A stretch of DNA of 64,000 bases from NCBI RefSeq assembly GCF_004364335.1, contig NZ_SOCR01000004.1, forward strand, positions 434,001 through 498,000. Reading direction: 5' to 3'. The notes beneath the pieces are model-generated. The model was not told the origin of the DNA. It saw only the letters and a list, made by a program, of their open reading frames with translations, and did no database searches. Source of the stretch: Pseudomonas graminis. Its GTDB lineage: Bacteria; Pseudomonadota; Gammaproteobacteria; Pseudomonadales; Pseudomonadaceae. Shown here in pieces: positions 23,986-33,919 of this stretch. Both the position numbers and the translations under genes were made by a program. Each line of letters opens with the position of its first letter. Positions within the stretch are counted from its first letter, which is position 1.

Positions 23986-24057
23986 GTCCTCTTAGTTCAA
24001 CGGATAGAACGAGCCCCTCCTAAGGGCTAGATGCAGGTTCGATTCCTGCAGGGGACA
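23986..24057 (+). tRNA. tRNA-Arg (CCT)
   Basis: Acceptor GTCCTCT pairs with AGGGGAC; anticodon CCT in CCCCTCCTAAGGG; T-arm GCAGG-TTCGATT-CCTGC. The CCA end is not encoded (ACATAT follows), unlike the other tRNAs in this window. Confidence 0.93.
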
Positions 24058-24140
24058 TATCTGATTCACCTCTGGTCGCCAAAACACCACGCTTTCTCGG
24101 TAACACTTCTCGGCCGTCTGGACAGTCAGTCCAACCTCTT

Positions 24141-25718
24141 TCACACCTGTGCGCTCGCCTGAGTGTGCTGATCCGCATACCACCGATTACGGCCATTATT
24201 TTTCGCGTAGTAGAGGTAGGCATCCGCCGCTTTGATCATGCCGGCAGGGGTGGTGTCTTCCAAAGCTGGGAACCTGGCGGTAACACCGGCGCTTGCGGTG
24301 ACGATCTTCTCAGGATGATCGGCATGCTCCAATGCGAGCCCCCGGATGGCCTGCAAGATGTCCTCGGCGAGACGGCCAGCACCTTTGATGTCCGTGTCCG
24401 GAAGCAGCACCGTGAATTCCTCGCCACCGTAGCGAACGGCGAGATCCGCCGGTCGTTTCAACACTCCGCTGATGGCCTGGGCCACCTGCTGGAGGCAGTC
24501 GTCGCCTGCCGCGTGTCCGTAGCGGTCGTTGAAGCGCTTGAAGTAATCGATGTCGAGCATGATCAAGGCGAGCGGGTAGCGCTGTCGTTTTGCCCTGCCG
24601 ATCTCGCTGTGCAGCGCCATGTCGAGGCGGCGCCGGTTGCCCAGTCCGGTCAGGCTGTCTGTCAGCGCCATGTCTCTGACTGCCTGATGGGCAAGGCGAA
24701 TCTCGCTCTCCATGGCCATGCGGCCGCGTAATTGCGTGAGAACGATAAACGCAAACCCGATAAAGCCGGCGACCAGGACCAACAGCACGAGTCCTGACTT
24801 GAGCAGGTCGCGACGCCATGGCCCAACGAAGGACTCCCTGGACAGCCCTGCTGCGACCACCAGCGGGTAGCTCGACAGCGCCCGAAAAGCGTACAGCCGA
24901 TACGTGCCGTCCACGACGGCTTTGATTTCCACAACTCCCTCGTTGGCGGTCGGCAGGTAGCGTTTGAAAATGTCGCTGTCGGCCAGGCTTTGCCCCACCA
25001 CCGAATCCATGAACGGGCGCCTGACCAGAATGGTGCCATTACGCATCGCCAGCACCAGCGCGCCGCGATCATCAATTTTGAAGTCGCCGTAATAATCCAT
25101 GAAGTAACTGAGCTTGATGGTCCCCAGCACCACACCCGCAAACGAGCCGTCGGCGTTATTCAGACGTCTGGAGACCGGGATGATCAGCTCGCCGGTGGAT
25201 CGGCTTTTGACCACGTTGCTGATGCGCACGCGGTGATCGGTGTGGGTGCGGTGATAGTTGAAATAGTCCCGGTCGGCGTTGTTCGCGGTGTCCGGGCTTA
25301 CGTCCTTGTCCGTGACGATCCAGCGCCCATCGGCGCCATAGACGAACAGTCCGTGGAGCTGCGGCATGAGCTTAGATTGCTCGGCCATCAGTGCATGGAT
25401 GCGCGGGACGTTGATGTTGGCCAGGCCATCGCCTTCGACCCGTTCGCCCAAGGCGTACGTGAGGATGTCGACCTGGCGGATGGCGTCCTCGGCGTGCTGC
25501 GCGGTGGCTCGGGCCAGATTGGTGACCGAGTCCCGGGCGAAGTCATAGGCGTGGTTGTAATCGCGCCACGCGCGCCACCCCTCGACCGAGATAAACGTCA
25601 GCAGCACCAGAATCATGAACGCAAGGGTGAGGCGAAAAACGGCCGTGTTGCGGCCCGGCCCCAGATCCAATAGATCGAAAGCGCCCGACGGCGGTGGATG
25701 CTGTTCGCCTCCTGGCAT
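24141..25718 (-). CDS. Membrane-bound Cache-domain diguanylate cyclase
   Basis: A 525-aa protein that should make c-di-GMP. A first membrane helix lies at about residues 28-46, a periplasmic Cache sensor domain at about 50-300, a second helix at about 308-330, and the GGDEF domain after it. The active-site GGEEF is at residues 431-435 and an inhibitory I-site RPAD ten residues earlier, so feedback control is likely intact. AGGAGG precedes the ATG. It follows the CheB-type gene by 23 bp and is probably cotranscribed with it. The ligand of the sensor is unknown. Confidence 0.93.
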   Translation of the reverse strand: MPGGEQHPPPSGAFDLLDLGPGRNTAVFRLTLAFMILVLLTFISVEGWRAWRDYNHAYDFARDSVTNLARATAQHAEDAIRQVDILTYALGERVEGDGLANINVPRIHALMAEQSKLMPQLHGLFVYGADGRWIVTDKDVSPDTANNADRDYFNYHRTHTDHRVRISNVVKSRSTGELIIPVSRRLNNADGSFAGVVLGTIKLSYFMDYYGDFKIDDRGALVLAMRNGTILVRRPFMDSVVGQSLADSDIFKRYLPTANEGVVEIKAVVDGTYRLYAFRALSSYPLVVAAGLSRESFVGPWRRDLLKSGLVLLVLVAGFIGFAFIVLTQLRGRMAMESEIRLAHQAVRDMALTDSLTGLGNRRRLDMALHSEIGRAKRQRYPLALIMLDIDYFKRFNDRYGHAAGDDCLQQVAQAISGVLKRPADLAVRYGGEEFTVLLPDTDIKGAGRLAEDILQAIRGLALEHADHPEKIVTASAGVTARFPALEDTTPAGMIKAADAYLYYAKNNGRNRWYADQHTQASAQV

Positions 25719-25741
25719 GGCCTCTGGCCTCCTGTGAAATA

Positions 25742-26338
25742 TCAGCTGTGAACGCTACCGACCGCTTTGATCAGCGCGTCCGCCATTTCTTCTGCACTCA
25801 GCTGAGGACTCAATAGGGTTTTGCGCATCGTCTCAATCGGCATGCTGGGCACCGGCGCTTCCTCGGGACGCTGCACGAAACTCAGCCCGCCAGCATTCCT
25901 GACCTCTACCGCCCCATCCGCACCATCGGAGTCGCCGCCGGACAGCACCAGGCTGATCACCCGCTCGCGAAACACGTCGGCAGCAGTGGCAAACAGGCGA
26001 TCGGCGGCAGGACGTGCAAGCTTCACCTTGGGGCCGTCGTCGAGATGAATGATCCCGGGCGAGACGATTTCCATGTGCCGGTCAGGAGGTGCCAGGTACA
26101 CACGGCCGGGCAGTACCGGTTCGCCTTCCTCACCGTAGGCGACAGGCAGCGTCGAGTAACGACTGAGCACCGATGCCATGTAATCCGGACCTGACGAGTG
26201 TGTGTGAATCACGATCAATACGGCAGCGGGAAAATGTGCCGGCAGTCGAGTGAGGAGGACACGCAGGGCTTCCATCGCACCTTGGGAGCCCCCGATGACA
26301 ACAACGTCCCTCAGCACTTCAGTGTTATGAGCGTCCAT
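25742..26338 (-). CDS. Stand-alone CheB methylesterase-domain protein
   Basis: A 198-aa protein made only of the CheB catalytic domain, with no receiver domain. The likely triad is S18 (GGSQGA), H45 (VIHTHSSG) and D138 (GGDSDGADG). The canonical LTGMGxDGAxG block is altered to LSGGDSDGADGA but keeps the Asp. GGGAGAAAGGA precedes the ATG at 26338. Upstream gene of a pair with the diguanylate cyclase. It could demethylate a chemoreceptor or another protein; control by phosphorylation is not expected because the receiver is absent. Confidence 0.85.
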   Translation of the reverse strand: MDAHNTEVLRDVVVIGGSQGAMEALRVLLTRLPAHFPAAVLIVIHTHSSGPDYMASVLSRYSTLPVAYGEEGEPVLPGRVYLAPPDRHMEIVSPGIIHLDDGPKVKLARPAADRLFATAADVFRERVISLVLSGGDSDGADGAVEVRNAGGLSFVQRPEEAPVPSMPIETMRKTLLSPQLSAEEMADALIKAVGSVHS

Positions 26339-26477
26339 TCCTTTCTCCCTGTTGGCTCTACAGGGTGGACACGGCGCATGAGCCAGCCGTTCACTTTGAA
26401 ATGGCCTGGGCTGCCGAGCGTTACCGGTCGGAAGCGGGAAGGTGCGGGGCGGGTTACAGGTTGATTCACGGCCCAAT

Positions 26478-26510
26478 AAAAAAGCCACGAGACGCGGAGT
26501 CTCGTGGCTT
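26478..26510 (-). terminator. Intrinsic terminator of mqo
   Basis: 12-bp perfect stem AAGCCACGAGAC / GTCTCGTGGCTT; a T-run follows on the minus strand, about 40 bp past the mqo stop. Confidence 0.93.
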
Positions 26511-26552
26511 GGTGAACAGCAGCACCGGAATCGATGCAACCGGTCAGGCGTT

Positions 26553-28193
26553 TTACAACGCCATGTCGCTGGCGGGCTTGCTTTCAGCAGGCTTGCCCGG
26601 CGCGGCAGTGCTGGTGCCGACGCTCTGATCGAGCACAGGCGGCTTGCCCAGTTGCAGCACTTCGGCGGTGTAGTTCCACTCTTGCTGAACAGCGGCTGGG
26701 GAGTCATTCAGCTTGGTGCCATAGCTCGGCACGATTTGATGGATCTTCGCTTGCCACTCTGGCGTCGCGACCTGGGTTTTGAACAGCTTCTCCAGGACAT
26801 TCATCATGATCGGTGCAGCGGTCGACGCGCCTGGCGATGCGCCCAGCAGCGCGGCAATGGTGCCGTCCTGGGAGGAAACGACTTCAGTGCCCAGTTTCAG
26901 CACGCCGCCCTTGTCCGCATCACGCTTGATGATCTGCACGCGCTGACCGGCTTGCCACAGGCGCCAGTCTTCTTTCTTGGCGTGCGGGAAGTATTCCTGC
27001 AGCGCCTTGAAGCGGTCGTCGTCAGACAGCATCAGCTGACCGGCGAGGTACTCGACCAGTGGATACTGCTCCACGCCCACCTTGGTCATCGGCCAGATGT
27101 TGTGGGTGGTCATGCTGCTGAACAGGTCGAAGTACGAACCTTCTTTCAGGAACTTGGTGGAGAAGGTGGCGAACGGGCCAAACAGGATTACGCGCTTGCC
27201 GTCCAGCACGCGGGTGTCCAGGTGCGGAACCGACATGGGCGGCGCGCCGGTGGAGGCGATGCCGTAGGCCTTGGCCATGTGCTGCATGGCAACGGTCGGG
27301 TTCTCGGTCACCAGGAACGAACCGCCAACCGGGAAGCCTGCGTAGTCCTGAGCTTCAGGCACGCCGGATTTCTGCAACAGCTTCAATGCGCCGCCGCCTG
27401 CACCGATGAACAGGAACTTGGCGTCGGTGCCGGAGGTGGTGCCGTCTTTCAGGTTCTTGTATTCAACGTGCCACGAGCCATCGTCGTTGCGGGTGATGTC
27501 GTTCACTTCGCTGGACAACTTCAAATCGAAGTTCGGGCGGGTCTGCAGGTAGGACACGTACTGACGGGTGACTTCACCCCAGTTGACGTCGGTGCCGATG
27601 GGCGTCCAGGTGGTCGCCAGCTTCTGCGAAGGATCACGGCCTTCCATCATCAGCGGGACCCACTTGGCGATCTGCGCCGGGTCTTCGGAGTACTGCATCG
27701 GGCGGAACAGCGGGCTGGCCTGCAGCGCGTCATAACGCTTTTTCAGGAATTTGATGTTGTCATCGCCCCACACGAAGCTCATGTGCGGCGTGGTGTTGAT
27801 GAACGAAGGCGGGTTCTTCAGGACGTTCTGGCGGACCTGCCAGGACAGGAACTGACGGGTGACCTGGAAGGCTTCGTTGATCTCGATGGCTTTGGAGATG
27901 TTGACCTTGCCGTCTTTGTCTTCAGGCGTGTAGTTCAACTCGGCGAGGCCAGAGTGACCGGTGCCGGCATTGTTCCAGCCGTTGGAGCTTTCTTCGGCGA
28001 CAGCGTCGAGGCGCTCGACCATTTCCATCGACCAGCTCGGCTCGAGTTCATTGAGCCAGACGCCCAGGGTCGAACTCATGATGCCGCCGCCGATCAGCAG
28101 TACATCGACTTTCTTGCTTTCTGCGGCGTGGGCTTGCAGGAAGGTGGCCGAAATCGCGAGGCCCAGTAGAGCGGTGCTCGTTTTCTTGAACAT
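26553..28193 (-). CDS. mqo: Malate:quinone oxidoreductase
   Basis: FAD-dependent membrane-associated enzyme (546 aa) oxidising malate to oxaloacetate and passing electrons to quinone, a TCA-cycle step in pseudomonads. The FAD-binding Rossmann motif [17 protein letters not shown] is near residues 31-47 and [18 protein letters not shown] follows. An N-terminal signal-like stretch ([15 protein letters not shown]) and an Ala/Pro-rich C-terminal tail are additional features. The start at 28193 is chosen over an upstream frame extension because it opens the signal-like segment. Pseudomonads often have two mqo genes; which this is cannot be told. Confidence 0.94.
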   Translation of the reverse strand: MFKKTSTALLGLAISATFLQAHAAESKKVDVLLIGGGIMSSTLGVWLNELEPSWSMEMVERLDAVAEESSNGWNNAGTGHSGLAELNYTPEDKDGKVNISKAIEINEAFQVTRQFLSWQVRQNVLKNPPSFINTTPHMSFVWGDDNIKFLKKRYDALQASPLFRPMQYSEDPAQIAKWVPLMMEGRDPSQKLATTWTPIGTDVNWGEVTRQYVSYLQTRPNFDLKLSSEVNDITRNDDGSWHVEYKNLKDGTTSGTDAKFLFIGAGGGALKLLQKSGVPEAQDYAGFPVGGSFLVTENPTVAMQHMAKAYGIASTGAPPMSVPHLDTRVLDGKRVILFGPFATFSTKFLKEGSYFDLFSSMTTHNIWPMTKVGVEQYPLVEYLAGQLMLSDDDRFKALQEYFPHAKKEDWRLWQAGQRVQIIKRDADKGGVLKLGTEVVSSQDGTIAALLGASPGASTAAPIMMNVLEKLFKTQVATPEWQAKIHQIVPSYGTKLNDSPAAVQQEWNYTAEVLQLGKPPVLDQSVGTSTAAPGKPAESKPASDMAL

Positions 28194-28571
28194 CGAATCA
28201 TCCAATAGATAGAAAGTTATCCGCCTGCAGCATTCGTCGCGCAACGTCCTGCGGTGCCGGGCGCCAGTGTGCGGCGCGAACGTCAGACAGGCTTCGCTCT
28301 CGGAAAACGAGGAGGAAGGGTCAAGAGGCCTTTGAAAAGGTCGACCTCGTGTTCTATGTCCCTCGGTGCTGTGCTTTTTATTCGATCATTGGAATCAGCA
28401 GCTTGAGTAAACATCATCCACCGCAGGACCTGGTCATCAGGTCCATCCCCTGCGGCGGGCGGGGATTGTACCCGAAATGTCATTTTCGACAAATCGGGTG
28501 TCAAATTAGTCAATACGCCATTTTGTCTCAGGGTGGCGATTGGCTGGCCGAGCGCCGAAACACCCAGCCGG
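28194..28571. other. Upstream region of mqo with nested hairpin
   Basis: 378 bp between mqo and the chemoreceptor gene. A nested stem at 28421-28455 pairs CCGCA with TGCGG around an inner GGACCTG / CAGGTCC hairpin. Otherwise no gene is supported; a 76-codon minus-strand frame here lacks a ribosome site and family features. Confidence 0.5.
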
Positions 28572-30212
28572 TCACAGCGTGAATTTGCCCACCATGGAGT
28601 GGAACGAAACGGCCAGTCGCGACAGCGCCTGACTCGACGCGCTGGTCTGATTGGCGCCCGCTGCGGTCTGCGTCGACAGGTCCTGGATGTTCACCAGATT
28701 GCGGTCCACTTCGCGGGCCACTTGCGCCTGCTCTTCTGCCGCGCTGGCGATCACCAGGTTGCGTTCGTTCATCTGGCTGACGCCTTCGCTGATGCGTTCC
28801 AGCGCGTGGCCGGCTTCGGTGGCCAATGACTGGGTATGCACGGCGATCGCCTGACTCTTGCCCATGGCCTTCACCGCTTCGTCGGCGCCATTGCGCACCT
28901 TGGTGATCATCGATTCGATTTCGCCGGTGGAGGTTTGAGTGCGGTGGGCGAGGGCACGTACTTCGTCCGCCACCACCGCAAAGCCTCGGCCTTGCTCGCC
29001 GGCGCGGGCCGCTTCGATGGCGGCGTTGAGTGCCAGCAGGTTGGTCTGCTCGGCGATTCCGCGGATCACGTCGAGCACTTTGGTGATGTCGCGGATCTGC
29101 CCGGCCAGCGCTCCGACGCGCTCGGTCGATTCGGTGATTTCCGCGGTCATGGTGTTCATCGCGCTGACGGCCTGCTGCACTTGTTGCTGGCCCTTGATGG
29201 CATCTTCGGACGTCTGCGCAGACACCAGCGACGCACTCGCGGCGTTACGCGCCACTTCTTCCACCGCGGCGGTCATCTCGTTGACGGCCGTGGCGGCTTG
29301 CTGGATTTCATCGTTCTGACGCATCAGCCCACGGGTGCTGTCGTCGGTCACCATGGTCAGTTCTTCAGCGGCGGACGCCAGTTGGTCCGAAGCGGTGGCG
29401 ATCTGCTGAACCGTGCCCTTGAGGCTGCCCTGCATGTTGGACAGGGCCTTGAGCAACTGCCCGGTTTCATCCTGGCCGCCGAGGTGGATGGTCTGGCTCA
29501 AATCACCGCCCGCCACCCTGGTCGCGCTGGCCACCGATTGATAGATCGGCCGGGTGATCATGCGTGTGACGATCAGCCCCAACGCAATGGCGCACACCAC
29601 CGCGATCAACGAACCGATGATCAGAATCCACGTCACCTGTTTGTCCGTTTCGATGCCTTGCTGTGCCTGTTCATTGGCTTGCCGCGCGTTGGACTGGATC
29701 ATGATCTTCAGCTCGCCCATGGTTTTGCGATAGCTCGGGGTCACGCTGGTGGCGGCCAACTTGCTGGCTTGCTCGAGATCGCCGCTTTGCACCACCGACA
29801 AGGCGTTGAGGGCGGCGCTGATGTAAGCAGCCCAGTCGCGTTCGAAATCATCGCCAGCGGCTTTCTCATCCGGGTCCAGCGGCGTGGTCCGGTAAGCCTT
29901 GAAATCCGTCTCGGCCTGAGCCTGATTTTCCTTTAATGACTGGATCGCCGCATTGATGTCGTCCTGGTTGGCCTTTAGCGCAGTCAGTCCGATGACCTTG
30001 AAGAAGTCACGGTTGGTAGCAATGACGTTGGCTTTGACTGAATCGACTGTAGCGATCGAGTAAAGGTTGTCACTGACAGTGTTCTGGAAAAGATCGTACA
30101 GCCGGGAAATGCCACTCTGCCCCAGCACACCCACCACCACGGTGATCAGCGCGCACAGGCAGAAAGCCGAAAGCAGCTTGGTCTTCAATTTCAGGTCGGT
30201 CAGCCAGGACAT
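28572..30212 (-). CDS. Methyl-accepting chemotaxis protein (4HB sensor)
   Basis: Chemoreceptor of 546 aa. Membrane helix at about residues 10-30, a periplasmic four-helix-bundle-type domain (about 35-185), second helix (about 190-210), HAMP (about 212-265), and the long cytoplasmic signalling coiled coil. Its hairpin tip carries [20 protein letters not shown], which binds CheA/CheW. No C-terminal CheR-binding pentapeptide (it ends MVGKFTL). Start taken at Met-4 of the longest frame (30212). Ligand unknown. Confidence 0.93.
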   Translation of the reverse strand: MSWLTDLKLKTKLLSAFCLCALITVVVGVLGQSGISRLYDLFQNTVSDNLYSIATVDSVKANVIATNRDFFKVIGLTALKANQDDINAAIQSLKENQAQAETDFKAYRTTPLDPDEKAAGDDFERDWAAYISAALNALSVVQSGDLEQASKLAATSVTPSYRKTMGELKIMIQSNARQANEQAQQGIETDKQVTWILIIGSLIAVVCAIALGLIVTRMITRPIYQSVASATRVAGGDLSQTIHLGGQDETGQLLKALSNMQGSLKGTVQQIATASDQLASAAEELTMVTDDSTRGLMRQNDEIQQAATAVNEMTAAVEEVARNAASASLVSAQTSEDAIKGQQQVQQAVSAMNTMTAEITESTERVGALAGQIRDITKVLDVIRGIAEQTNLLALNAAIEAARAGEQGRGFAVVADEVRALAHRTQTSTGEIESMITKVRNGADEAVKAMGKSQAIAVHTQSLATEAGHALERISEGVSQMNERNLVIASAAEEQAQVAREVDRNLVNIQDLSTQTAAGANQTSASSQALSRLAVSFHSMVGKFTL

Positions 30213-30520
30213 GGGGTGCACTCGGAAGGAATGGGTTGTTGCTGTTGGCTACGCGTTGCATGACTGGATATCGGCGGATGACCCAAGGACTTTACCGGTT
30301 CTTCTGCGCCTCCTTCGGTATCCATGACCCGTCAATACGGCGCGAGGGCATCACTTTCCCGCGTGGCGTGCCTAAGCTTTGCCCTGCTGCCGCCGATAAC
30401 TCGGACAAGCGGCGTCATGCCGCAACTCCATTGGCCCTCTCTCCCCGGAACCCGGGAACGAGACCGCCGCCCTTTGCAAGCGCCTCAGGGCCGACTATTT
30501 ATCCGGTGACAGGAATCTCG
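30213..30520. other. Divergent promoter region
   Basis: 308 bp between the divergent chemoreceptor and receiver-TPR genes. It should contain both promoters; no clear operator or RNA was seen. Confidence 0.4.
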
Positions 30521-32125
30521 ATGCTGGCGTGGAACCAAAAAACCTTTCTGATCGTCGACGATTTTTCCGACTTCCGCAGCTCGGTCCGCTCGATGCTGCG
30601 CGAGTTGGGCGTCAAGGCGGTGGACACGGCCGACACCGGCGAGGAGGCGTTGAAGATGTGCGCGCAGAAGCGCTACGACTTCATCCTCCACGACTTCAAT
30701 CTGGGCGACGGCAAGAAAAATGGTCAGCAGGTGCTCGAAGACCTGATGACTGATCGGCTGATCAGCCATGAAAGCGTGTTCGTCATGGTCACCGCCGAAA
30801 ACAGCCAGGCAATGGTGATGAGTGCGCTGGAGTGGGAGCCGGATGCGTACCTGACCAAGCCGTTCAACCGCGCGAGCCTGGCTCAGCGTCTGGAGAAGAT
30901 CGTCCAGCGCAAGACCCTGCTCAAGCCGATCCTGCAGGCGCTCGACCGCAGCAATCCGACCGAAGTGCTGGCTGCCTGCGCAGCGCTGACCCGGCAGGAC
31001 CCACGTTTTGCGCCGCTGTGCCTGCGCTATAAAGCCGATGCACTGCGTGACCTTAACCAGCACGAGCCGCTGGAAGCCTTTCTCAAGTCGATCCTCGCCG
31101 ACCGTCCGCAGCCTTGGGCGTACGTGGCGTTGGGCAAGCTGCTGTTCAAGCGCGGGCGCAATGCCGAAGCGCAGACCGTGTACGAAGAAGCCATTCGCGC
31201 CTTCAATGCCATGCCGGTGCTGTACGACGGGCTGGCCGATGTGCTGGTGGCCAGCGGCGATAACAAGCGTGCGCAGAAGATGTTGGAAGAGGCCGTGCGG
31301 TTATCGCCCTACGCTGTGCGCCGTCAGCGTTTGCTGGGCAAGCTGGCGCTGGAAAACGAGGACTTCGACGGCGCTTCAAAAGCGTATCGTCAGGCCGTTT
31401 CCCAAGGCCAGTTTTCACGCTTCAAGGACCCGGAAACCAACCTGGGCTTTGCTCAGGCCCTGATCAGCCGTGGCGGCGAGCGCGGGCTGGATGCGCGCAC
31501 CCGCATCGAGATCAACCAGACCCTCACAGAAGTCGCGAAGGAAAACGGCAACGATGCCGGCCTGCAAGTGCGCGCGCGTCTGATGAAAGCCACCAGCGTG
31601 GCGTCATCGGACCCTGAAATGGCCGCCAAGCTGACCGAGCAGGCGATGGAGCGGCTTGAGGGCATGGAGCAGTTTCTCAGCGCCGATGCGGCACTGGCGG
31701 TGGCCTCGCAGCTCAAGGCCCTCGGTCAGGAAAACGCTGGCGCGGGCATTCTGAAAAGTTGTGCCGAGATTTACGGCGACGATCCGCTGGTCATGCAGAA
31801 CATCGCCAAACAGACCGACGATCCGGAGATTCTTGGCGCCGGCAAAGCGGCCATCGATTTTAACGTTCAGGGCATTCGCTGCTACCGCGCCGGCAAGCTC
31901 GGCGAAGCGCAGGACCTGTTCCGCCAGGGCCTGGCCCTGCAGCCGAAGAACATCAGTATTGCGCTGAACATGGCGCAGTCGCTGCTGCACATGGGCGTTC
32001 AGAATCTCGACGCGGCGAGCCTGGCGGAATGCCAGAACAGTCTCAAGATGGTGGGCAAGATGCCGGAAACCGACGCTCGCTTCGAGCGTTTCCAGAAATT
32101 GCGACTCAGGGCTTTCGGCGAATGA
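30521..32125 (+). CDS. Response regulator with C-terminal TPR repeats
   Basis: A 534-aa protein: receiver domain at residues 1-125, with the acidic pocket in FLIVDDFSDF, phospho-Asp in FILHDFNLGDG, the Thr in MVTAEN and the Lys in YLTKPFN. The rest is helical, with TPR-like repeats (for example AYVALGKLLFKRGRNAEAQTVYEEAI-type blocks and GIRCYRAGKLGEAQDLF). No DNA-binding or enzymatic output domain is visible, so it should act by protein contact. AGGA six bases before the ATG supports 30521 over the longer upstream frame. Its stop overlaps the kinase start (ATGA). Confidence 0.88.
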   Translation: MLAWNQKTFLIVDDFSDFRSSVRSMLRELGVKAVDTADTGEEALKMCAQKRYDFILHDFNLGDGKKNGQQVLEDLMTDRLISHESVFVMVTAENSQAMVMSALEWEPDAYLTKPFNRASLAQRLEKIVQRKTLLKPILQALDRSNPTEVLAACAALTRQDPRFAPLCLRYKADALRDLNQHEPLEAFLKSILADRPQPWAYVALGKLLFKRGRNAEAQTVYEEAIRAFNAMPVLYDGLADVLVASGDNKRAQKMLEEAVRLSPYAVRRQRLLGKLALENEDFDGASKAYRQAVSQGQFSRFKDPETNLGFAQALISRGGERGLDARTRIEINQTLTEVAKENGNDAGLQVRARLMKATSVASSDPEMAAKLTEQAMERLEGMEQFLSADAALAVASQLKALGQENAGAGILKSCAEIYGDDPLVMQNIAKQTDDPEILGAGKAAIDFNVQGIRCYRAGKLGEAQDLFRQGLALQPKNISIALNMAQSLLHMGVQNLDAASLAECQNSLKMVGKMPETDARFERFQKLRLRAFGE

Positions 32126-32814
32126 AAGATCAGGATCTCGGGCTCGACTTCTCGATGGTGATTGCCTCCACCGTTCATGACATGAAGAACGCGCTGGGGT
32201 CGTTGATCCAGGCCCACGGCCAGTGGGTCAAGCAGCTCCCCGACGCCTGTCGTGGGACGCCGGATCAAGGCGTTATCGATTACGAGTTCGCCCACCTCAA
32301 CGGCATGCTCGTGCAGCTGCTGGGGCTGTACAAGCTGGGCGTGAACCAGTTGCCGTTGCGCCCGGATTATCACGAGCTGGATGACTTCATCGAAGCGCAG
32401 CTGGCCTTCCATCAGGAAGTGCTCGTCAGTCGGGGCATTACGGCGCGCTATGCGGTGAACGACTTCGGTCTGCCGGGCTTCTTTGATCGCGAACTGGTCG
32501 GTTCAGTGGTGTCCAACGTGGTCATCAACGCCATTCGCTTTGCGCGAAGTGAGGTATTGATTACGGCAGGGCAGGTCGGCGAGCAGCTGGTGATCAGCAT
32601 CAACGACGACGGCCCGGGGTTTCCCGCACGGATGATCGAGGAGCAGACCGACTACGTGCTGGGCATCAACCAGAACAGCGGCAGCACTGGATTGGGTTTG
32701 TATTTCGCGGCCAACATCGCCAGACAGCATCAGCGCAAAGGCGTCCCCGGCCACATCGAAATCACCAACGGCGGCGAGCTGGGCGGTGGGTTGTTCAGCA
32801 TTTATCTGCCGTGA
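32122..32814 (+). CDS. Small soluble histidine kinase
   Basis: A 230-aa kinase with no membrane helix or sensor domain. The possible phospho-acceptor is His in STVHDMKNALGSL (near residue 20); ATP-site boxes are N (NVVINAIRFA), G1 (NDDGPGFPA) and G2 (GSTGLGLYFA). It overlaps the receiver-TPR gene by 4 bp, so the two form a two-component pair. The HisKA region is short and unusual. Signal input must come from a partner, perhaps via the TPR repeats. Confidence 0.87.
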   Translation: MKDQDLGLDFSMVIASTVHDMKNALGSLIQAHGQWVKQLPDACRGTPDQGVIDYEFAHLNGMLVQLLGLYKLGVNQLPLRPDYHELDDFIEAQLAFHQEVLVSRGITARYAVNDFGLPGFFDRELVGSVVSNVVINAIRFARSEVLITAGQVGEQLVISINDDGPGFPARMIEEQTDYVLGINQNSGSTGLGLYFAANIARQHQRKGVPGHIEITNGGELGGGLFSIYLP

Positions 32815-32829
32815 GATTGGGTGCAGTCA

Positions 32830-32853
32830 GTAGGACCGGCTTCAGCCGGGAAG
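32830..32853 (+). repeat. Single type E REP half with remnant of the long repeat
   Basis: GTAGGACCGGCTTCAGCCGGG followed by AAGCCTTTGATCTGC, which resembles the junction seen in the two long repeats flanking gdhB (57297 and 63177). Probably a decayed copy. Confidence 0.6.
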
Positions 32854-32905
32854 CCTTTGATCTGCTGTCGAGCTCAGCAAAGCGCCCTTAACCGTTTTCG
32901 CGGAG

Positions 32906-33628
32906 CTACAGCTTCACGCCTTGCCCCAGCACCACATTCAGCGCATTGCGCGCATCGTCCAGTTGCACCAGCGTGGCGTGGTGGGCGCCCAGCGCATCGC
33001 GGTTTTCGATGGCAGTGAGGATCGCGCGATGGCGCGGCAACGCCAGCTCGTGCAGGTTGGGGCGCTTGTTGGAATGCTTCAAGGCCTCGCGCAGTGCCAG
33101 CGACAGCATGTTGCACAAATGTGCGAGCAGGTCGTTGTGGGTGGCGTCGGCGATGCGGCTGTGGAAATCGAGGTCCGGTTGCAGCACGTCTTCGACGGTT
33201 GGCGCGGCGGCCATGCGCTCGTAGGCTTCGCCAATGGCGGTAATGTCTTCGGGGGTCGCGTGTTGCGCGGCGAGTGCGGCGGCGGCCGGTTCGATGATGC
33301 TGCGCACGCTGGTGAGCAGGGCGAAAAACTCGTTCTGCGGCGAGCTTTGCATCAGCCAGTGCAGCACGTCCGGATCGAGGATGTGCCATTCGCGGCGCGG
33401 CTTGACCACCGTGCCCACCCGCGGCCGGGAATACACCAGACCTTTGGCGACCAACACCCGGGTGGCTTCGCGCAGCACCGGACGACTGACGGCATATTCT
33501 TCACAGAGCAAGGCTTCGGCGGGGAGTTTGTCATCGGGTTTGAAGCGGCCCGAGACAATCTGCATGCCGATGTCCTGGACAATGCGCGAGTGCATGCTTT
33601 TACGGTCGGAGGGCTTACGGTAATCCAT
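32906..33628 (-). CDS. FadR-subfamily GntR regulator of the sugar-acid cluster
   Basis: A 240-aa repressor-type protein. Winged helix at residues about 10-80 (LPAEALLCEEYAVSRPVLREATRVLVAKGLV), then an all-helical FCD ligand domain (about 95-225) with metal/ligand residues in DLDFHSRIADATHN and LPRHRAILTAI. It lies next to, and reads the same way as, the IlvD/Edd dehydratase, so it probably responds to a sugar acid or its keto-deoxy product. A palindrome in the 35663-35892 gap is a candidate operator. Confidence 0.85.
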   Translation of the reverse strand: MDYRKPSDRKSMHSRIVQDIGMQIVSGRFKPDDKLPAEALLCEEYAVSRPVLREATRVLVAKGLVYSRPRVGTVVKPRREWHILDPDVLHWLMQSSPQNEFFALLTSVRSIIEPAAAALAAQHATPEDITAIGEAYERMAAAPTVEDVLQPDLDFHSRIADATHNDLLAHLCNMLSLALREALKHSNKRPNLHELALPRHRAILTAIENRDALGAHHATLVQLDDARNALNVVLGQGVKL

Positions 33629-33748
33629 GGGGCGCGGGGCAATCCTGAGCGGTGAATGCGGCGCATCATAGCATTGGCGAACGGCGCCTGGAGGAGCGCG
33701 ACCTGCAGACGCGCGGTGTACTCGTATTCAGATAAGAAGCAGATCTTC

Positions 33749-33835
33749 GTAGGAGCCGGCTTGCTGGCGAATGCGGAGTGTCAGCGAATAAGTTGTCGAC
33801 TGAACTACAGCGTTCGCCAGCAAGCCGGCTCCTAC
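33749..33835 (+). repeat. REP doublet (REPIN), type A, 87 nt
   Basis: GTAGGAGCCGGCTTGCTGGC ... GCCAGCAAGCCGGCTCCTAC between the dehydratase stop and the GntR gene; 87 nt exactly. Confidence 0.9.
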
Positions 33836-33919
33836 GGTTTGACGGTGCGAGTGATATTCAGATCAGACGCAGCGTTCTGTGCCGCATCTCAACAATGGCT
33901 TTCAATTAATGGCTCTTTA

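Noticed and set aside
19495..24057. tRNA genes as integration sites of a mobile element
   Set aside because: No integrase, no duplicated tRNA 3' end at a distance and no unusual gene block beside any of the four tRNAs; the two Arg-ACG copies are full genes.
26442..28169. 575-codon frame antisense to mqo
   Set aside because: Crosses the mqo terminator and mirrors the mqo coding region.
28283..28513. 76-codon minus-strand ORF between mqo and the chemoreceptor
   Set aside because: No ribosome site, no hydrophobic or domain pattern, and it covers the hairpin region upstream of mqo.
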